The notes beneath the pieces were generated by a model. It made no database searches. It was not told where the DNA came from and worked only from the letters and a program-made list of their open reading frames with translations. The translations under genes and the position numbers were made by a program. From positions 30,776 to 94,775 of the forward strand of contig NZ_JAAALA010000017.1 in NCBI RefSeq assembly GCF_009905535.1: a stretch of 64,000 nucleotides of DNA, in the 5' to 3' direction. Numbering within the stretch: the stretch's first letter is position 1; the number at the start of each line of letters is the position of its first letter. Below, piece after piece: positions 37,411-46,817 of the stretch. Source of the DNA: Caulobacter sp. SLTY. Its GTDB lineage: Bacteria > Pseudomonadota > Alphaproteobacteria > Caulobacterales > Caulobacteraceae.

Positions 37411-38940
37411 ATGGCCTATCGTTCGCTCCGCGACTTCATCGCTACCCTCGAGAAGGCCGGCGAACTGGTGCGGGTGAGCGAACCGGTCTCCACCGAGCTG
37501 GAGATGACCGAGATCTGCACCCGGCTGCTGGCCACCGGCGGCCCCGCGGTCCTTTTCGACAATGTGCTGAAGGCCGACGGGACCAAGTCGGAGATGCCCT
37601 GCCTGGCCAACCTGTTCGGCACGGTCAAACGGGTGGCCATGGGGGTGACCCTTGGCGGCAAGCCCCGCACCACCGGCGCCGAGCTGCGCGAGGTCGGCGA
37701 GCTCCTGGCCTTCCTGCGCCAGCCCGAGCCGCCGCGCGGGATGAAGGACGCCCTCAACCTGCTGCCGCTGGCCGGCACGGTGCTGTCGATGCGGCCGCGC
37801 GAGGTGAAGAGCGCGCCGGTGCAGCAGGTGGTGATGAAGGGCGACGCCATCGACCTGGGCAGGTTGCCGGTGCAGACCTGCTGGCCGGGGGAGCCGGCGC
37901 CGCTGATCACCTGGCCGCTGGTGGTGACCAAGGGGCCGTCGGACAGCAAGCAGGATGACTACAACCTCGGCATCTACCGCATGCAGGTTCTGGGCAGGGA
38001 CCGGGCGATCATGCGGTGGCTGGCCCACCGGGGCGGGGCCCAGCACTATGGCCGTCACAAGGGGGCGGGAAAGCGCGAGCCGTTGCCGGCCTGCGCGGTG
38101 ATCGGGGCCGATCCGGGCACCATCCTGGCGGCGGTGACGCCGGTGCCGGACACCCTGTCGGAGTATCAGTTCGCCGGCCTGCTGCGCGGGGCCAAGCTCG
38201 ACCTGGCGCCGGCCAAGACGGTGCCGCTGATGGTGCCGGCCCAGGCGGAGATCGTCATCGAGGGCCATGTGCTGCTCGACGAGTACGCCGACGAGGGGCC
38301 CTACGGCGACCACACCGGCTACTACAACAGCGTCGAGAAGTTCCCGGTCTTCCAGGTGAGCTGCATCACCATGCGCAAGGATGCCATCTACCACACCACC
38401 TTCACCGGCCGGCCGCCGGACGAGCCCTCGATCCTCGGCGAGGCGCTCAACGAGGTGTTCATCCCGCTGATCCGCCAGCAGTTTCCGGAGATCGTCGACT
38501 TCTGGCTCCCGCCCGAGGGCTGCAGCTATCGGATCGCCGTGGTCAGCATGAAGAAGGCCTACCCCGGCCACGCCAAGCGGGTGATGCTGGGCGTCTGGAG
38601 CTACCTGCGCCAGTTCATGTACACCAAGTGGGTCATCGTCGTGGATGACGACATCGACGCCCGCGACTGGAAGGACGTGATGTGGGCGCTGAGCACCCGG
38701 ATGGATCCGGGCCGCGACATCACCGTGATCGAGAACACCCCCATCGACTACCTGGACTTCGCCAGCCCGGAGAGCGGGCTGGGCGGCAAGATCGGGCTGG
38801 ACGCCACCAACAAACTGCCGCCGGAGACCCACCGCGAGTGGGGCGAGAAGATCGTCATGGATCGCGCTGTGGTGGACCGGGTCAGCGAGATGTGGTCCCG
38901 TCTCGGCCTGCCCGGCGACGGCAAGCCGATCTGGAAATAA
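37411..38940 (+). CDS. ubiD: UbiD-family prenylated-FMN decarboxylase
   Basis: UbiD enzymes decarboxylate aromatic or unsaturated acids with prenyl-FMN; the classical role is 3-polyprenyl-4-hydroxybenzoate decarboxylation in ubiquinone synthesis. The 509-residue length fits. Conserved regions are [15 protein letters not shown] and HRGGAQH (cofactor binding), the catalytic-loop Glu/Asp region [18 protein letters not shown], and the C-terminal [12 protein letters not shown]. ubiA is in the same window at 23002; ubiX was not seen. It is followed by an M14 peptidase 2 bp later. Confidence 0.94.
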   Translation: MAYRSLRDFIATLEKAGELVRVSEPVSTELEMTEICTRLLATGGPAVLFDNVLKADGTKSEMPCLANLFGTVKRVAMGVTLGGKPRTTGAELREVGELLAFLRQPEPPRGMKDALNLLPLAGTVLSMRPREVKSAPVQQVVMKGDAIDLGRLPVQTCWPGEPAPLITWPLVVTKGPSDSKQDDYNLGIYRMQVLGRDRAIMRWLAHRGGAQHYGRHKGAGKREPLPACAVIGADPGTILAAVTPVPDTLSEYQFAGLLRGAKLDLAPAKTVPLMVPAQAEIVIEGHVLLDEYADEGPYGDHTGYYNSVEKFPVFQVSCITMRKDAIYHTTFTGRPPDEPSILGEALNEVFIPLIRQQFPEIVDFWLPPEGCSYRIAVVSMKKAYPGHAKRVMLGVWSYLRQFMYTKWVIVVDDDIDARDWKDVMWALSTRMDPGRDITVIENTPIDYLDFASPESGLGGKIGLDATNKLPPETHREWGEKIVMDRAVVDRVSEMWSRLGLPGDGKPIWK

Positions 38941-38942
38941 CC

Positions 38943-40778
38943 ATGCGACTGGCCTTCTCCGCCGTTCTCTCGTCCCTTGTTCTGTTGTCGAGTCCCGCCA
39001 TGTCCCAGCCCGACCTGCCCAACGCCAAGCCCTGGGATCAGCCCTTCCTGCCGCCGGCGCCCGAGTGGAACGGCAAGTCCAAGGCCCTGCTGCGGCCGGC
39101 GACCGATCCCTGGGCCAGCGGCTTCGAGCAGGACGCCGAGCACGACTTTTCGCCCAACTACGTCGATACCCGTGCCTGGTTCGACAAGCTCGATGCGGCC
39201 AGCGCGCTGATCCGGATCGAGGAGTTCGGCGTCTCGCCCGAGGGTCGGCCGATCTATGCGGTGATCGCGTCCAAGGATGGGGCGAAGCTCGATCCCAAAA
39301 AGCCGGTGCTGCTGGTCCAGGCCGGCATCCATCCGGGCGAGATCGACGGCAAGGACGCCGGGATGATGATCCTGCGGGACATCGCCTTTTATGGGCGGGA
39401 CAACCTGATCGATAAGGTCAACCTGATCCTCATCCCCATCCTGTCGGTCGATGGCCATGAGCGGTCGGGCGCCTACAGCCGGCCCAATCAGCGCGGGCCG
39501 CGCATCCAGGGCTGGCGCAACACCGCCACCAACCAGAACCTCAACCGTGACTACATGAAGCTGGACCAGCCCGAGATGCGGGCGGTACGGGCCTTCGCCA
39601 ACAGGGTCCGGCCGGACCTGTACTTGGACGTCCATGTCACCGACGGCATCGACTACCAGTACGATGTGACCTTCGGATACAACGGCGAGGACGGCGGCTG
39701 GTCGCGCAGTCCGGCCTCGGCCAAGTGGCTGGACGAGCACTTCAAGCCGGCGATGTACAGGGCTCTGGAAGCCCAGGGTCATATCCCCGGCGCGCTGGTC
39801 TTCGCCATCGACGACCGCGATCCGAAGAAGGGCCTCAGCGACGGGGGCCTGGGCGAGCGGTTCTCCAACGGCTGGGGCGCGGCCGCCCATGTGCCGACCA
39901 TCCTGATCGAGAACCATAGCCTGAAACCCCATGAGCAGCGGGTGCTGGGGACCTATGTGTTCATCGAGCAATCGCTGAGGGTGCTGGCCCAGCGCGGCGG
40001 CGACCTGCGCGCGGCTTCGGCCAAGGACGCGGCGCTGCGGCCGGCGGAAATCCCGGCCAACTTCGCAGCGGACGACAAGCCGGACGGCACGCGCGACTTC
40101 AAGGGCATCCAGTTCGAGTTCTACGACAGCCCGGCGTCCGGCGGCCGTGAAGTCCGCTGGCTGGGCAAGCCCGACCCGGTTCTCTGGCAGATGCCCTTCT
40201 ACGGCTCCCAGCCGACCCTCACCCTCAAGCGCCCCGCCGCCTACTGGGTCCCGGCCTATCGCGCCGACCTGATCGAGCGGCTGAAGATCCACGGCGTGGT
40301 CATGGAGACGCTCGACGCCCCCCGCACCGTCTCGGTGGAGATGCTGCGCCTGGACGACCCCAAGGTCGCCGCCGCCACCAACGAGGGCCATGTGCCGATC
40401 CGGGTGAGCAAGGTCACCCCGCTCCGGCGCGACTGGGTCTATCCGAAGGGCTCGGTGCGGATCTCCACCGACCAGCCGCTCGGCGACATCGTCGTGCTGC
40501 TGCTTGAGCCGCAGTCGTCGGAAAGCTTCTTCGCCTGGGGCATGGTCCCGGAGGTGCTGAACCGGGTGGAATACATCGAGGGCTACGCCATCGCCCCGAT
40601 GGCCGAGAAGATGCTGGCGCAGGATCCGGGCCTGAAGGCCGCGTTCGAGGCCAAGCTGGCCGCCGATCCGGAGTTCGCCAAGAATCCCGACGCGCGGCTC
40701 TCCTGGTTCTACGAGCGCACGCCCTTCTTCGATGACCGCTGGAAGCTGTATCCGATCGGCCGCGAACTGCCGCGTTGA
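38943..40778 (+). CDS. M14-family zinc carboxypeptidase
   Basis: An exported 611-residue metallocarboxypeptidase. A signal peptide (LSSLVLLSSPAMSQ) is followed by the M14 domain at about residues 70-330. The zinc ligands are the H and E of QAGIHPGEIDGKDAG and the later His in YLDVHVTDGIDY; substrate-binding Asn-Arg appears in NQNLNRDYMKL. The C-terminal 250 residues are an extra domain. The ATG is only 2 bp after the ubiD stop, which suggests co-transcription without a clear functional link. Confidence 0.93.
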   Translation: MRLAFSAVLSSLVLLSSPAMSQPDLPNAKPWDQPFLPPAPEWNGKSKALLRPATDPWASGFEQDAEHDFSPNYVDTRAWFDKLDAASALIRIEEFGVSPEGRPIYAVIASKDGAKLDPKKPVLLVQAGIHPGEIDGKDAGMMILRDIAFYGRDNLIDKVNLILIPILSVDGHERSGAYSRPNQRGPRIQGWRNTATNQNLNRDYMKLDQPEMRAVRAFANRVRPDLYLDVHVTDGIDYQYDVTFGYNGEDGGWSRSPASAKWLDEHFKPAMYRALEAQGHIPGALVFAIDDRDPKKGLSDGGLGERFSNGWGAAAHVPTILIENHSLKPHEQRVLGTYVFIEQSLRVLAQRGGDLRAASAKDAALRPAEIPANFAADDKPDGTRDFKGIQFEFYDSPASGGREVRWLGKPDPVLWQMPFYGSQPTLTLKRPAAYWVPAYRADLIERLKIHGVVMETLDAPRTVSVEMLRLDDPKVAAATNEGHVPIRVSKVTPLRRDWVYPKGSVRISTDQPLGDIVVLLLEPQSSESFFAWGMVPEVLNRVEYIEGYAIAPMAEKMLAQDPGLKAAFEAKLAADPEFAKNPDARLSWFYERTPFFDDRWKLYPIGRELPR

Positions 40779-40843
40779 GCCCTATTGATCCGCCGGCCGA
40801 ATGAGCGACTAATCCCCCGCTTCCAAGGACGGGGAACCCGCGC

Positions 40844-41248
40844 ATGCTCACCGAGTCCACCTTCGGCCACGCGGCGGCGCTGTGGGTCGGCCTGAACCTG
40901 CTGCTGCTGCTCGTGCTGTCCCTGCTGGTGGTGCGCCAGCGCCAGAAGCACAAGGTGGCGCTGGGGGATGACGGCATTCCCGAACTGGCCCAGGCGATCC
41001 GGGCCCAGGGCAATGCGGTGGAGTACATCCCAGCCGCCCTGATCGGGTTGGTGGTGCTGGAGGGGACCGGCGCGCCGGGGGTGCTGATCCATATCGGCGG
41101 GCTGATCCTTTTGCTCGGTCGGGTGGCGCACGCCATCGGCTTGAGTAACAGCGGCGGCATCTCGATGCTGCGCACCGGCGGGGTGGTGCTGACCTGGCTG
41201 GCCTACATCTTCATCATCGCATCCTGCCTGTTCTTCTCGATCGGCTAG
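40844..41248 (+). CDS. MAPEG-family membrane protein
   Basis: A 134-residue protein with four hydrophobic helices and the MAPEG pattern RAQGNAVEYIPAALIGLVVLE. The family (membrane-associated proteins in eicosanoid and glutathione metabolism) includes bacterial glutathione-using enzymes and many uncharacterised members. It stands alone before a palindromic element; gshA at 11820 would supply glutathione if the protein uses it. Confidence 0.93.
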   Translation: MLTESTFGHAAALWVGLNLLLLLVLSLLVVRQRQKHKVALGDDGIPELAQAIRAQGNAVEYIPAALIGLVVLEGTGAPGVLIHIGGLILLLGRVAHAIGLSNSGGISMLRTGGVVLTWLAYIFIIASCLFFSIG

Positions 41249-41349
41249 GGGACTGGTTCGCCGCTGCGCGGACCTGACCGAGCGCGCTCCGGGCTGGCGC
41301 GGCGTACCTGTCCCCGATCTGGCGCGGACCACCGGGGACAGGCACGCCG
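41248..41349. repeat. Three-armed palindromic intergenic element, copy 2
   Basis: Arms GGGGACTGGTTCGCCG, CGGCGTACCTGTCCCC and CGGGGACAGGCACGCCG alternate in orientation as in the element at 13318. The linker GATCTGGCGC after arm 2 is identical in both. It begins at the MAPEG stop codon and ends about 95 bp before pmbA. The rest of the gap up to 41443 shows nothing else. Confidence 0.75.
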
Positions 41350-41443
41350 AGCGACAGCGGCTCGAAACCTTCTCCATCGCGGCCGCGGCGAGCCCGTCCC
41401 CTGCCCTCTTGCGAGCGCGACGCCGGGCACCCATAAGCCCTGC

Positions 41444-42775
41444 ATGGATCAAACCCTGTTGAACGACCTCGTCGGCGCCGCTCTGGCCGCCGGGGCCGAT
41501 GCGGCCGAGGCCGCCTACGCCGAACGTCAGGCCCTGTCGGTGTCGGTCCGGCTGGGCGAGCTGGAAGAGGTCGAGCGCGAGGAGGCCCGGGACCTGGGCC
41601 TACGGGTCTTCGTCGGCAAGCGACAGGCGACGGTGTCGGGGTCGGACATCTCCGAGACCGGCCGCGCCAAGCTGGTCGAGCGCGTGGTGGCCATGGCGCG
41701 GCTGGCGCCGGAAGACCCCTATGCCGGACTGGCGCCGCGGGAACGGCTGGCCGAGGGGCCGCATCTGGACCTCGACCTGTATGACGATTTCGAGCCCTCC
41801 GCCGAGACGCTGGAGGCGCGGGCCCGCGAAGCCGAGGACGCTGCCCGCGCCGTGCAGGGGGTGACCAACTCGGACGGCGGCTCGTCCGCCTGGTCGTCCA
41901 ACCGCTGGATGCTGGCCACCAGCCATGGCTTCTTCGGCGCCCACCGCACCTCCGGCTTCTCGATCAGCGCCAGCGCCATTGCCGGCGAGGGCGCGGGCAT
42001 GGAGCGCGGCGGCGAAGGCCGCAGCGTGCGTCACAACGAAGACCTGCCCGACGCCGGCTGGATCGGCTCCGAGGCCGGACGGCGGGCCGTGCAGCGGCTG
42101 GGCGCGCGCAAGATTGCCTCGACCACCGCGCCGGTGGTCTTCGAGAACCGCATCGCCGCCAGTGTGCTGGGACCGTTCCTGGGGGCCATCTCCGGGCCGA
42201 GCGTGGCGCGGGGGGTGTCGTTCCTGAAGGACAAGCTGGGCCAGCGGCTGTTCAGCGAGAACATTTCCATCCTCGATGATCCGCTGCGGCGGCGCGGGCT
42301 GGGCTCCAGCCCGTTCGACGACGAGGGGGTGGTGACCGAGCCGATGGCGCTGATCGACGAGGGCGTGCTGACAACCTGGCTGCTTAACACGGCTTCAGCC
42401 CGGCAACTGGGGATGGAGACCACCGGGCATGCCTCGCGCGGGTTGGCCGGGCCGCCGGGGACCGGAACCTCGAACGTCATCCTGACCGGCGGGGAGAAGG
42501 ATTTGGCCGGGCTGATGGCCGACGCCAAGGCCGGGCTGCTGGTGACCTCGATGTTCGGGCCGTCGCTGAACGCCAACACCGGCGACTGGTCGATCGGCTG
42601 TTCGGGCTTCTGGTTCGAGAGCGGGGAACTGGCTTATCCGGTCAACGAGATCACCGTGGCCGGCAACCTGGTCGACATCTACGGACGGTTGATTCCGGGG
42701 ACCGACTTGGAGATCAAGGGCAGCCACGATTCGCCGTCGCTGCTGGTCGACGGGCTGGCCATCGCCGGATCGTGA
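41444..42775 (+). CDS. pmbA: TldE/PmbA, partner of TldD protease
   Basis: The 443-residue protein is the non-metal-binding partner of TldD in the hetero-dimeric peptidase. It lacks an HExxxH motif, as expected. Family blocks are VTNSDGGSSAWSSNRW, SGPSVARGVSFLKDKLGQRL, NTASARQLGMETTGHASRG and NTGDWSIGCSGFWFESGE. Its stop overlaps the next start as GTGA, so it is coupled to the CysQ-like gene, a pairing common in alphaproteobacteria. Confidence 0.96.
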   Translation: MDQTLLNDLVGAALAAGADAAEAAYAERQALSVSVRLGELEEVEREEARDLGLRVFVGKRQATVSGSDISETGRAKLVERVVAMARLAPEDPYAGLAPRERLAEGPHLDLDLYDDFEPSAETLEARAREAEDAARAVQGVTNSDGGSSAWSSNRWMLATSHGFFGAHRTSGFSISASAIAGEGAGMERGGEGRSVRHNEDLPDAGWIGSEAGRRAVQRLGARKIASTTAPVVFENRIAASVLGPFLGAISGPSVARGVSFLKDKLGQRLFSENISILDDPLRRRGLGSSPFDDEGVVTEPMALIDEGVLTTWLLNTASARQLGMETTGHASRGLAGPPGTGTSNVILTGGEKDLAGLMADAKAGLLVTSMFGPSLNANTGDWSIGCSGFWFESGELAYPVNEITVAGNLVDIYGRLIPGTDLEIKGSHDSPSLLVDGLAIAGS

Positions 42776-43557
42776 ACGACCTCGAGCTCATCAGCGAAGC
42801 CGCCCGCACGGTCGGCGAGACGGCCCGGGACCTGAGGTCCGAGGGCCTGCGGTCGCGCGAGAAGGCTGGCGGCATGGGGCCGGTGACCAACGCCGACCTG
42901 GAGGTCGACGCCCTGCTGAAGGCCATGCTGATGCAGGCGCGGCCGGAGTATGGCTGGCTGTCCGAGGAGACGGCGGATGATCCCTCCCGGCTGGAGCGAG
43001 AAAGGCTGTTCGTGGTCGACCCGATCGACGGCACGGTCTCCTTCATGAACGGCAAGCCCTATTGGGCGGTCAGCATCGCCGTGGTCGAGGCGGGGAGAAC
43101 GGTGTCGGCGGTGGTGCATGCGCCCGACCTGGATGAGACCTATGAGGCCCAGGCCGGGAGCGGGGCGCGGCGGAACGGGCTCGAGGTCGGCGCCAGTGAC
43201 GTTCGCCTCATCGAGAACAGCGGCATGCTGGGGGACGCCAAGATGTTCGGTCACCCCGCTTGGCCGACCCCCTGGCCGCCGATGCGGATCGAGACCCGCA
43301 ACTCCATCGCTTACCGCCTGTGCCTTGTGGCGGACGGTCGGTTCGACGCGGCCCTGGCGCTCAGCGCCAAGAGCGAATGGGACGTGGCGGCGGCCGACCT
43401 GATCTGCGCGGAGGCCGGCGCTGTGCTGACCGATCACAAGGGCCGGCCCTTCGCTTACAACAAGCCCGTGCCCTCGATGCCGTCGGTGGTTTGCGCGGCG
43501 CCGGGCCTGCACCCGTTGATCCTGGAGCGCGTCCGGCATATCGACCTGGAAAGATAG
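42772..43557 (+). CDS. Inositol monophosphatase-family phosphatase (CysQ-like)
   Basis: The 261-residue magnesium-dependent phosphatase has the family metal sites: EETADD, DPIDGTVSFMNG and WDVAAADLICAEAG. In this position after pmbA the alphaproteobacterial protein is usually called 3'(2'),5'-bisphosphate nucleotidase CysQ, which recycles PAP from sulfate metabolism, but inositol phosphatase activity cannot be excluded. The GTG start is in a 4-base overlap with pmbA. Confidence 0.92.
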   Translation: MNDLELISEAARTVGETARDLRSEGLRSREKAGGMGPVTNADLEVDALLKAMLMQARPEYGWLSEETADDPSRLERERLFVVDPIDGTVSFMNGKPYWAVSIAVVEAGRTVSAVVHAPDLDETYEAQAGSGARRNGLEVGASDVRLIENSGMLGDAKMFGHPAWPTPWPPMRIETRNSIAYRLCLVADGRFDAALALSAKSEWDVAAADLICAEAGAVLTDHKGRPFAYNKPVPSMPSVVCAAPGLHPLILERVRHIDLER

Positions 43558-43575
43558 CTTCCCCAAGGACAGACC

Positions 43576-43812
43576 ATGCCCGACAAGCAGCTCCTGCACC
43601 TCGTCATCGGCGGCGAACTGAAGAACGTCACGGCCATCGAATTCGCCGACCTCGACAAGGTCGAGTTCGTCGGCGCCTTCGCCAGCTATGCCGACGCCCA
43701 CAAGGCTTGGAAGGCCCGCGCCCAGGCCACCGTGGACAACGCCCACGCCCGCTACTTCATCATCCACGCCCACAAGCTGCTCGACCCCAGCCTGGACGCC
43801 GACCACCACTAG
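43576..43812 (+). CDS. DUF4170 domain-containing protein
   Basis: A 78-residue acidic-basic mixed protein. The string LLHLVIGGELKNVTAIEF, the aromatic FVGAFASYADAHKAWKARAQ and ARYFIIHAHKLLDP are typical of DUF4170, a small family nearly restricted to alphaproteobacteria. It lies 18 bp after the CysQ-like gene, its regular neighbour. Function unknown. Confidence 0.9.
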   Translation: MPDKQLLHLVIGGELKNVTAIEFADLDKVEFVGAFASYADAHKAWKARAQATVDNAHARYFIIHAHKLLDPSLDADHH

Positions 43813-43865
43813 GCAAGCTGGCCGGCCGGAGTCATGGTTCCTTCCAACAGGACGGGAGGATGACC

Positions 43866-44267
43866 ATGCATCTCGAGGGCGGCTGCTATTGCGGCAAGGT
43901 GCGTTACGCGCTGGACGGCGATCCGATGATGAGCGGCCAGTGCCATTGCCGCGAATGCCAGTACATTTCCGGCGGCTCGCCGAACGTCTTCATCGCCTTT
44001 CCGGTGAGCGGGGTGACCTACACCAAGGGCGCGCCCAAGGCCTTCATGCGCGAGGACCTGGAGGGGGCGGTGACCCGCGAGTTCTGCGCCGACTGCGGGT
44101 CGCACCTGATGGCCAGGCCACAGACGCTGCCGGCGGCGATCGTCAAGGTGGGCACGCTGGACAACCCGGCGGTGGTCACCCCGGCCATCGCCATGCAGAT
44201 GGCGGACGCCCAGCCGTTCCATGCGCGGCCGGAAGGGATTCCGGTTTTCGAGCGGTTCCCCGGGTAG
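43866..44267 (+). CDS. GFA-family (CENP-V/glutathione-dependent formaldehyde-activating fold) protein
   Basis: The 133-residue protein holds the zinc-cysteine motifs of the GFA fold: GGCYCGKVRY, SGQCHCRECQY and FCADCGSHLMA. Some family members react glutathione with formaldehyde, but most are uncharacterised. GGGAGG at 43854 is spaced correctly for the ATG at 43866 and too close for the one at 43860. Its stop codon directly abuts the stop of the convergent phosphatase gene. Confidence 0.93.
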   Translation: MHLEGGCYCGKVRYALDGDPMMSGQCHCRECQYISGGSPNVFIAFPVSGVTYTKGAPKAFMREDLEGAVTREFCADCGSHLMARPQTLPAAIVKVGTLDNPAVVTPAIAMQMADAQPFHARPEGIPVFERFPG

Positions 44268-44945
44268 CTACTCGCGCTTAAGCAGCCGGTCCGTCACCAG
44301 GGTGCCCCACCAGGCGGCCTGGAAGTCGCCCTTGATAGTCTTGGGGTCGTAGGCGTCGCTCATCACCCATTCGAGGAACGTCAGGCCTTGGGGCTCGGCC
44401 TCGGTGAGGTAGCGTTCGAAGACGTAGTCCAGCACGCCGGTCTTGCCCTGTTTCACGTGCAGGGTGCGCAGGCCCAGTTCGGTCATGGCGTCGCGGATCG
44501 ACTCGCCCAGGTGGAAGTGGCGGTAGAAGACGCTCATGATCCCGGCCCGGTCCGCGCCGGACTTGCAGTGCATCAGCGCCGGGTACTCGATGGTCTGGAA
44601 CAGGGTGCGGGCGTCCAGCACCTGTTGGCGGGTGGGGACGGCGCGGGAGGTGATGGTGAAGTCGACCATCTTCAGGCCGAGGCGCTGGCAGGCGTCTTTC
44701 TCCAGCGCGTAGAAGGAGGCGTCGAAGCCGCCGCGCAGGTTGATGATGGTCTTGATGCCGTCGCGCTTCCAATAGGCGAGCTGGAACGGCCAGGGCTGGG
44801 CGGCGCGGACCATGTCGGGGCCGATCCAGTGGGCGTTGGAGAAACTCAGGCGCAGGAAGGCGTGATCCTTCCAAAAGAAGTCCCAATTGGCGCGCAGACG
44901 GCCCCCGCTGGTGCTTAAGTCGTAGCCGGACAAGTGGCGCTCCAT
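44268..44945 (-). CDS. Dual-specificity/tyrosine phosphatase-like protein
   Basis: A 225-residue protein with the cysteine-phosphatase loop MHCKSGADRAGIMSVFYR (HCx5R) near residue 143. Upstream, IKTIINLRGG is the usual strand before the general-acid region. Similar proteins in alphaproteobacteria lie beside an MsbA-like exporter and a DUF374 acyltransferase, as here in divergent orientation, which suggests a role in lipid A or envelope phosphate turnover. That role is inferred. Longer frames reaching 45323 run into the exporter gene. Confidence 0.88.
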   Translation of the reverse strand: MERHLSGYDLSTSGGRLRANWDFFWKDHAFLRLSFSNAHWIGPDMVRAAQPWPFQLAYWKRDGIKTIINLRGGFDASFYALEKDACQRLGLKMVDFTITSRAVPTRQQVLDARTLFQTIEYPALMHCKSGADRAGIMSVFYRHFHLGESIRDAMTELGLRTLHVKQGKTGVLDYVFERYLTEAEPQGLTFLEWVMSDAYDPKTIKGDFQAAWWGTLVTDRLLKRE

Positions 44946-45035
44946 CGCAGAGCGTCCTAAGTAGGCGGTGACCGCGCCGATGCAAACCCTTCCCCCACCT
45001 CGAGGGAGAGGACAGCGAAAGAACCCCGCCGCCGC

Positions 45036-46817
45036 ATGAGCGACGCCGCCCCCGCCGAGATGACCAACCGCCAGCTGGCGGGCCGCGTGGCGCGGACCTA
45101 CCTCAAGCCACGGTGGAAGGGGGTGACGGTCGCGCTGGTCTGCGCGGTAATCAGCGCGGCCCTGTCGGCGTTGCTGGTCAGCACCCTGGGGCCTGCCATT
45201 ACCCTGATCGACCAGCCCACGACCCAGGGCCTGTGGGTTGTGCCGGTCACCATCATCTGCCTGGCGCTGGGCAAGGCGCTGGCCCAGATCGTTCAGGCGA
45301 CCCTGGTCAACCGGATCGGCCATGGATTGGTCGGGGATGTCCAGGTCGATCTGTTCGGCCGCATGGTTCGGGCCGATCTGGCCCGGCTAAGGGCCACCCA
45401 CTCGGGAGCTTTCGTTTCCCAGGTTCTCTATGACGCCGGCCTGATGCGCGAGGCGGCAACCACGGCAATCGTCAACTACACCCAGAACGTCCTGATCGTT
45501 CTGGGCTGTCTGGTGGTGATGCTGGAGACCGACCTGAAGATGGCGCTGGGCGTCCTGATCCTGGCGCCGTTCATCAGCCGGGTTATGGGACGGTTTTCGC
45601 GCCGATCCAAGAAGGCCGCCCGAGGCGCCATGGCCGCCACGGGCATCCTGTCGTCCCTGTTGATGGAGGGCCTGGACGGGGTGCGCGTGGTGAAGATGGA
45701 GAACCGCGAGGCCGACGAGGAGGCTCGGGTCGCCGAAGCGGTCAAGAAGCGCCAGCGGCACATCATCAAGGGCGCCAACGCCCGGGCCCAGGCGACCCCG
45801 GTCACCGAATTCCTGACCATGGTGATCGTCGCGGGCGTGTTCGTCTACGCCGGCTGGCGGGCCTCGCTCGGAGCCATGAACATCCAGGACTTCACGGTCT
45901 TCCTTGGCGCCCTGACCATGGCGGGGCAGTCCTTGCGCCAGTTGGCGAACCTGCAGACCGTGTTTGCCGAAGGCATGACCGCGGCCAGCCGCCTGTTCAC
46001 CGCCCTAGACGTGGAACCGGAGGTGCGTGAGGCCGAGAACGCGCGGCGGCTTAGCAATGTGGACGGGCGCGTCCGGTTTGATGGTGTGTCGTTCGCCTAC
46101 GGCGGCGGGGCGCCGGCCATCGAGGACGTGAGCCTTGAGGCGGGACGCGGCGAGACCATCGCCCTGGTCGGACCCTCGGGTGGTGGCAAGAGCACAATCC
46201 TGTCGCTGATCCCGCGCTTCTATGACGTCAGCGCCGGCCAAGTGACTATCGACGGCATGGACGTGCGGGAGGCGACCATCGCCTCGCTGCGCGACCGGAT
46301 CGCCCTGGTCACCCAGGAGCCGTTCCTGTTCGACGACACCATCCGGGCCAACATCGCCTATGCCCGGCCCGAGGCCAGCGATGAGGACGTCGAGCAGGCG
46401 GCGCGGCTGGCGGCGGCGCATGACTTCATTCTGGAGCAGCCCGAGGGTTACGACACCGTGGTTGGCGAGGGCGCCGCCCGGCTTTCGGGCGGGCAGCGGC
46501 AGCGGATCGCCATTGCCCGCGCCTTCCTGAAGGACGCGCCCATCCTGCTGCTCGACGAGGCGACCAGCGCCCTGGACACCGAGAGCGAGGTGCAGGTGCA
46601 GCAGGCGCTGGATCGGCTGATGGCCGGCCGAACCACCATCCTGATCGCCCACCGGCTGTCGACGGTGAAGAACGCCGACCGCATCTATGTCATCGAGCGG
46701 GGCCGGGTGGTGGAGACCGGGACGCATGCGGGGCTGATCCGCCGCAAGGGCGGGCTCTATGCGCGGCTGGCGCGGGCCCAGGATCTGGAGACCGCGCCTG
46801 AGGAGTCCACCTCTTGA
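45036..46817 (+). CDS. MsbA-like ABC exporter
   Basis: The 593-residue half-transporter has six N-terminal helices and a complete nucleotide-binding domain: Walker A GPSGGGKST, signature LSGGQRQRIAIARAFL, Walker B ILLLDEATSALD and IAHRLSTV. The context with a lysophospholipid-type acyltransferase directly downstream (1-base overlap of stop and start) points to lipid A or lipid flipping. Sequence alone does not separate MsbA from other lipid exporters. Confidence 0.93.
   Translation: MSDAAPAEMTNRQLAGRVARTYLKPRWKGVTVALVCAVISAALSALLVSTLGPAITLIDQPTTQGLWVVPVTIICLALGKALAQIVQATLVNRIGHGLVGDVQVDLFGRMVRADLARLRATHSGAFVSQVLYDAGLMREAATTAIVNYTQNVLIVLGCLVVMLETDLKMALGVLILAPFISRVMGRFSRRSKKAARGAMAATGILSSLLMEGLDGVRVVKMENREADEEARVAEAVKKRQRHIIKGANARAQATPVTEFLTMVIVAGVFVYAGWRASLGAMNIQDFTVFLGALTMAGQSLRQLANLQTVFAEGMTAASRLFTALDVEPEVREAENARRLSNVDGRVRFDGVSFAYGGGAPAIEDVSLEAGRGETIALVGPSGGGKSTILSLIPRFYDVSAGQVTIDGMDVREATIASLRDRIALVTQEPFLFDDTIRANIAYARPEASDEDVEQAARLAAAHDFILEQPEGYDTVVGEGAARLSGGQRQRIAIARAFLKDAPILLLDEATSALDTESEVQVQQALDRLMAGRTTILIAHRLSTVKNADRIYVIERGRVVETGTHAGLIRRKGGLYARLARAQDLETAPEESTS

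Noticed and set aside
41444..42775. TldE/TldD as part of a peptide (RiPP) maturation cluster
   Set aside because: The two subunit genes are 35 kb apart and no precursor peptide, exporter or modification enzyme lies beside either.
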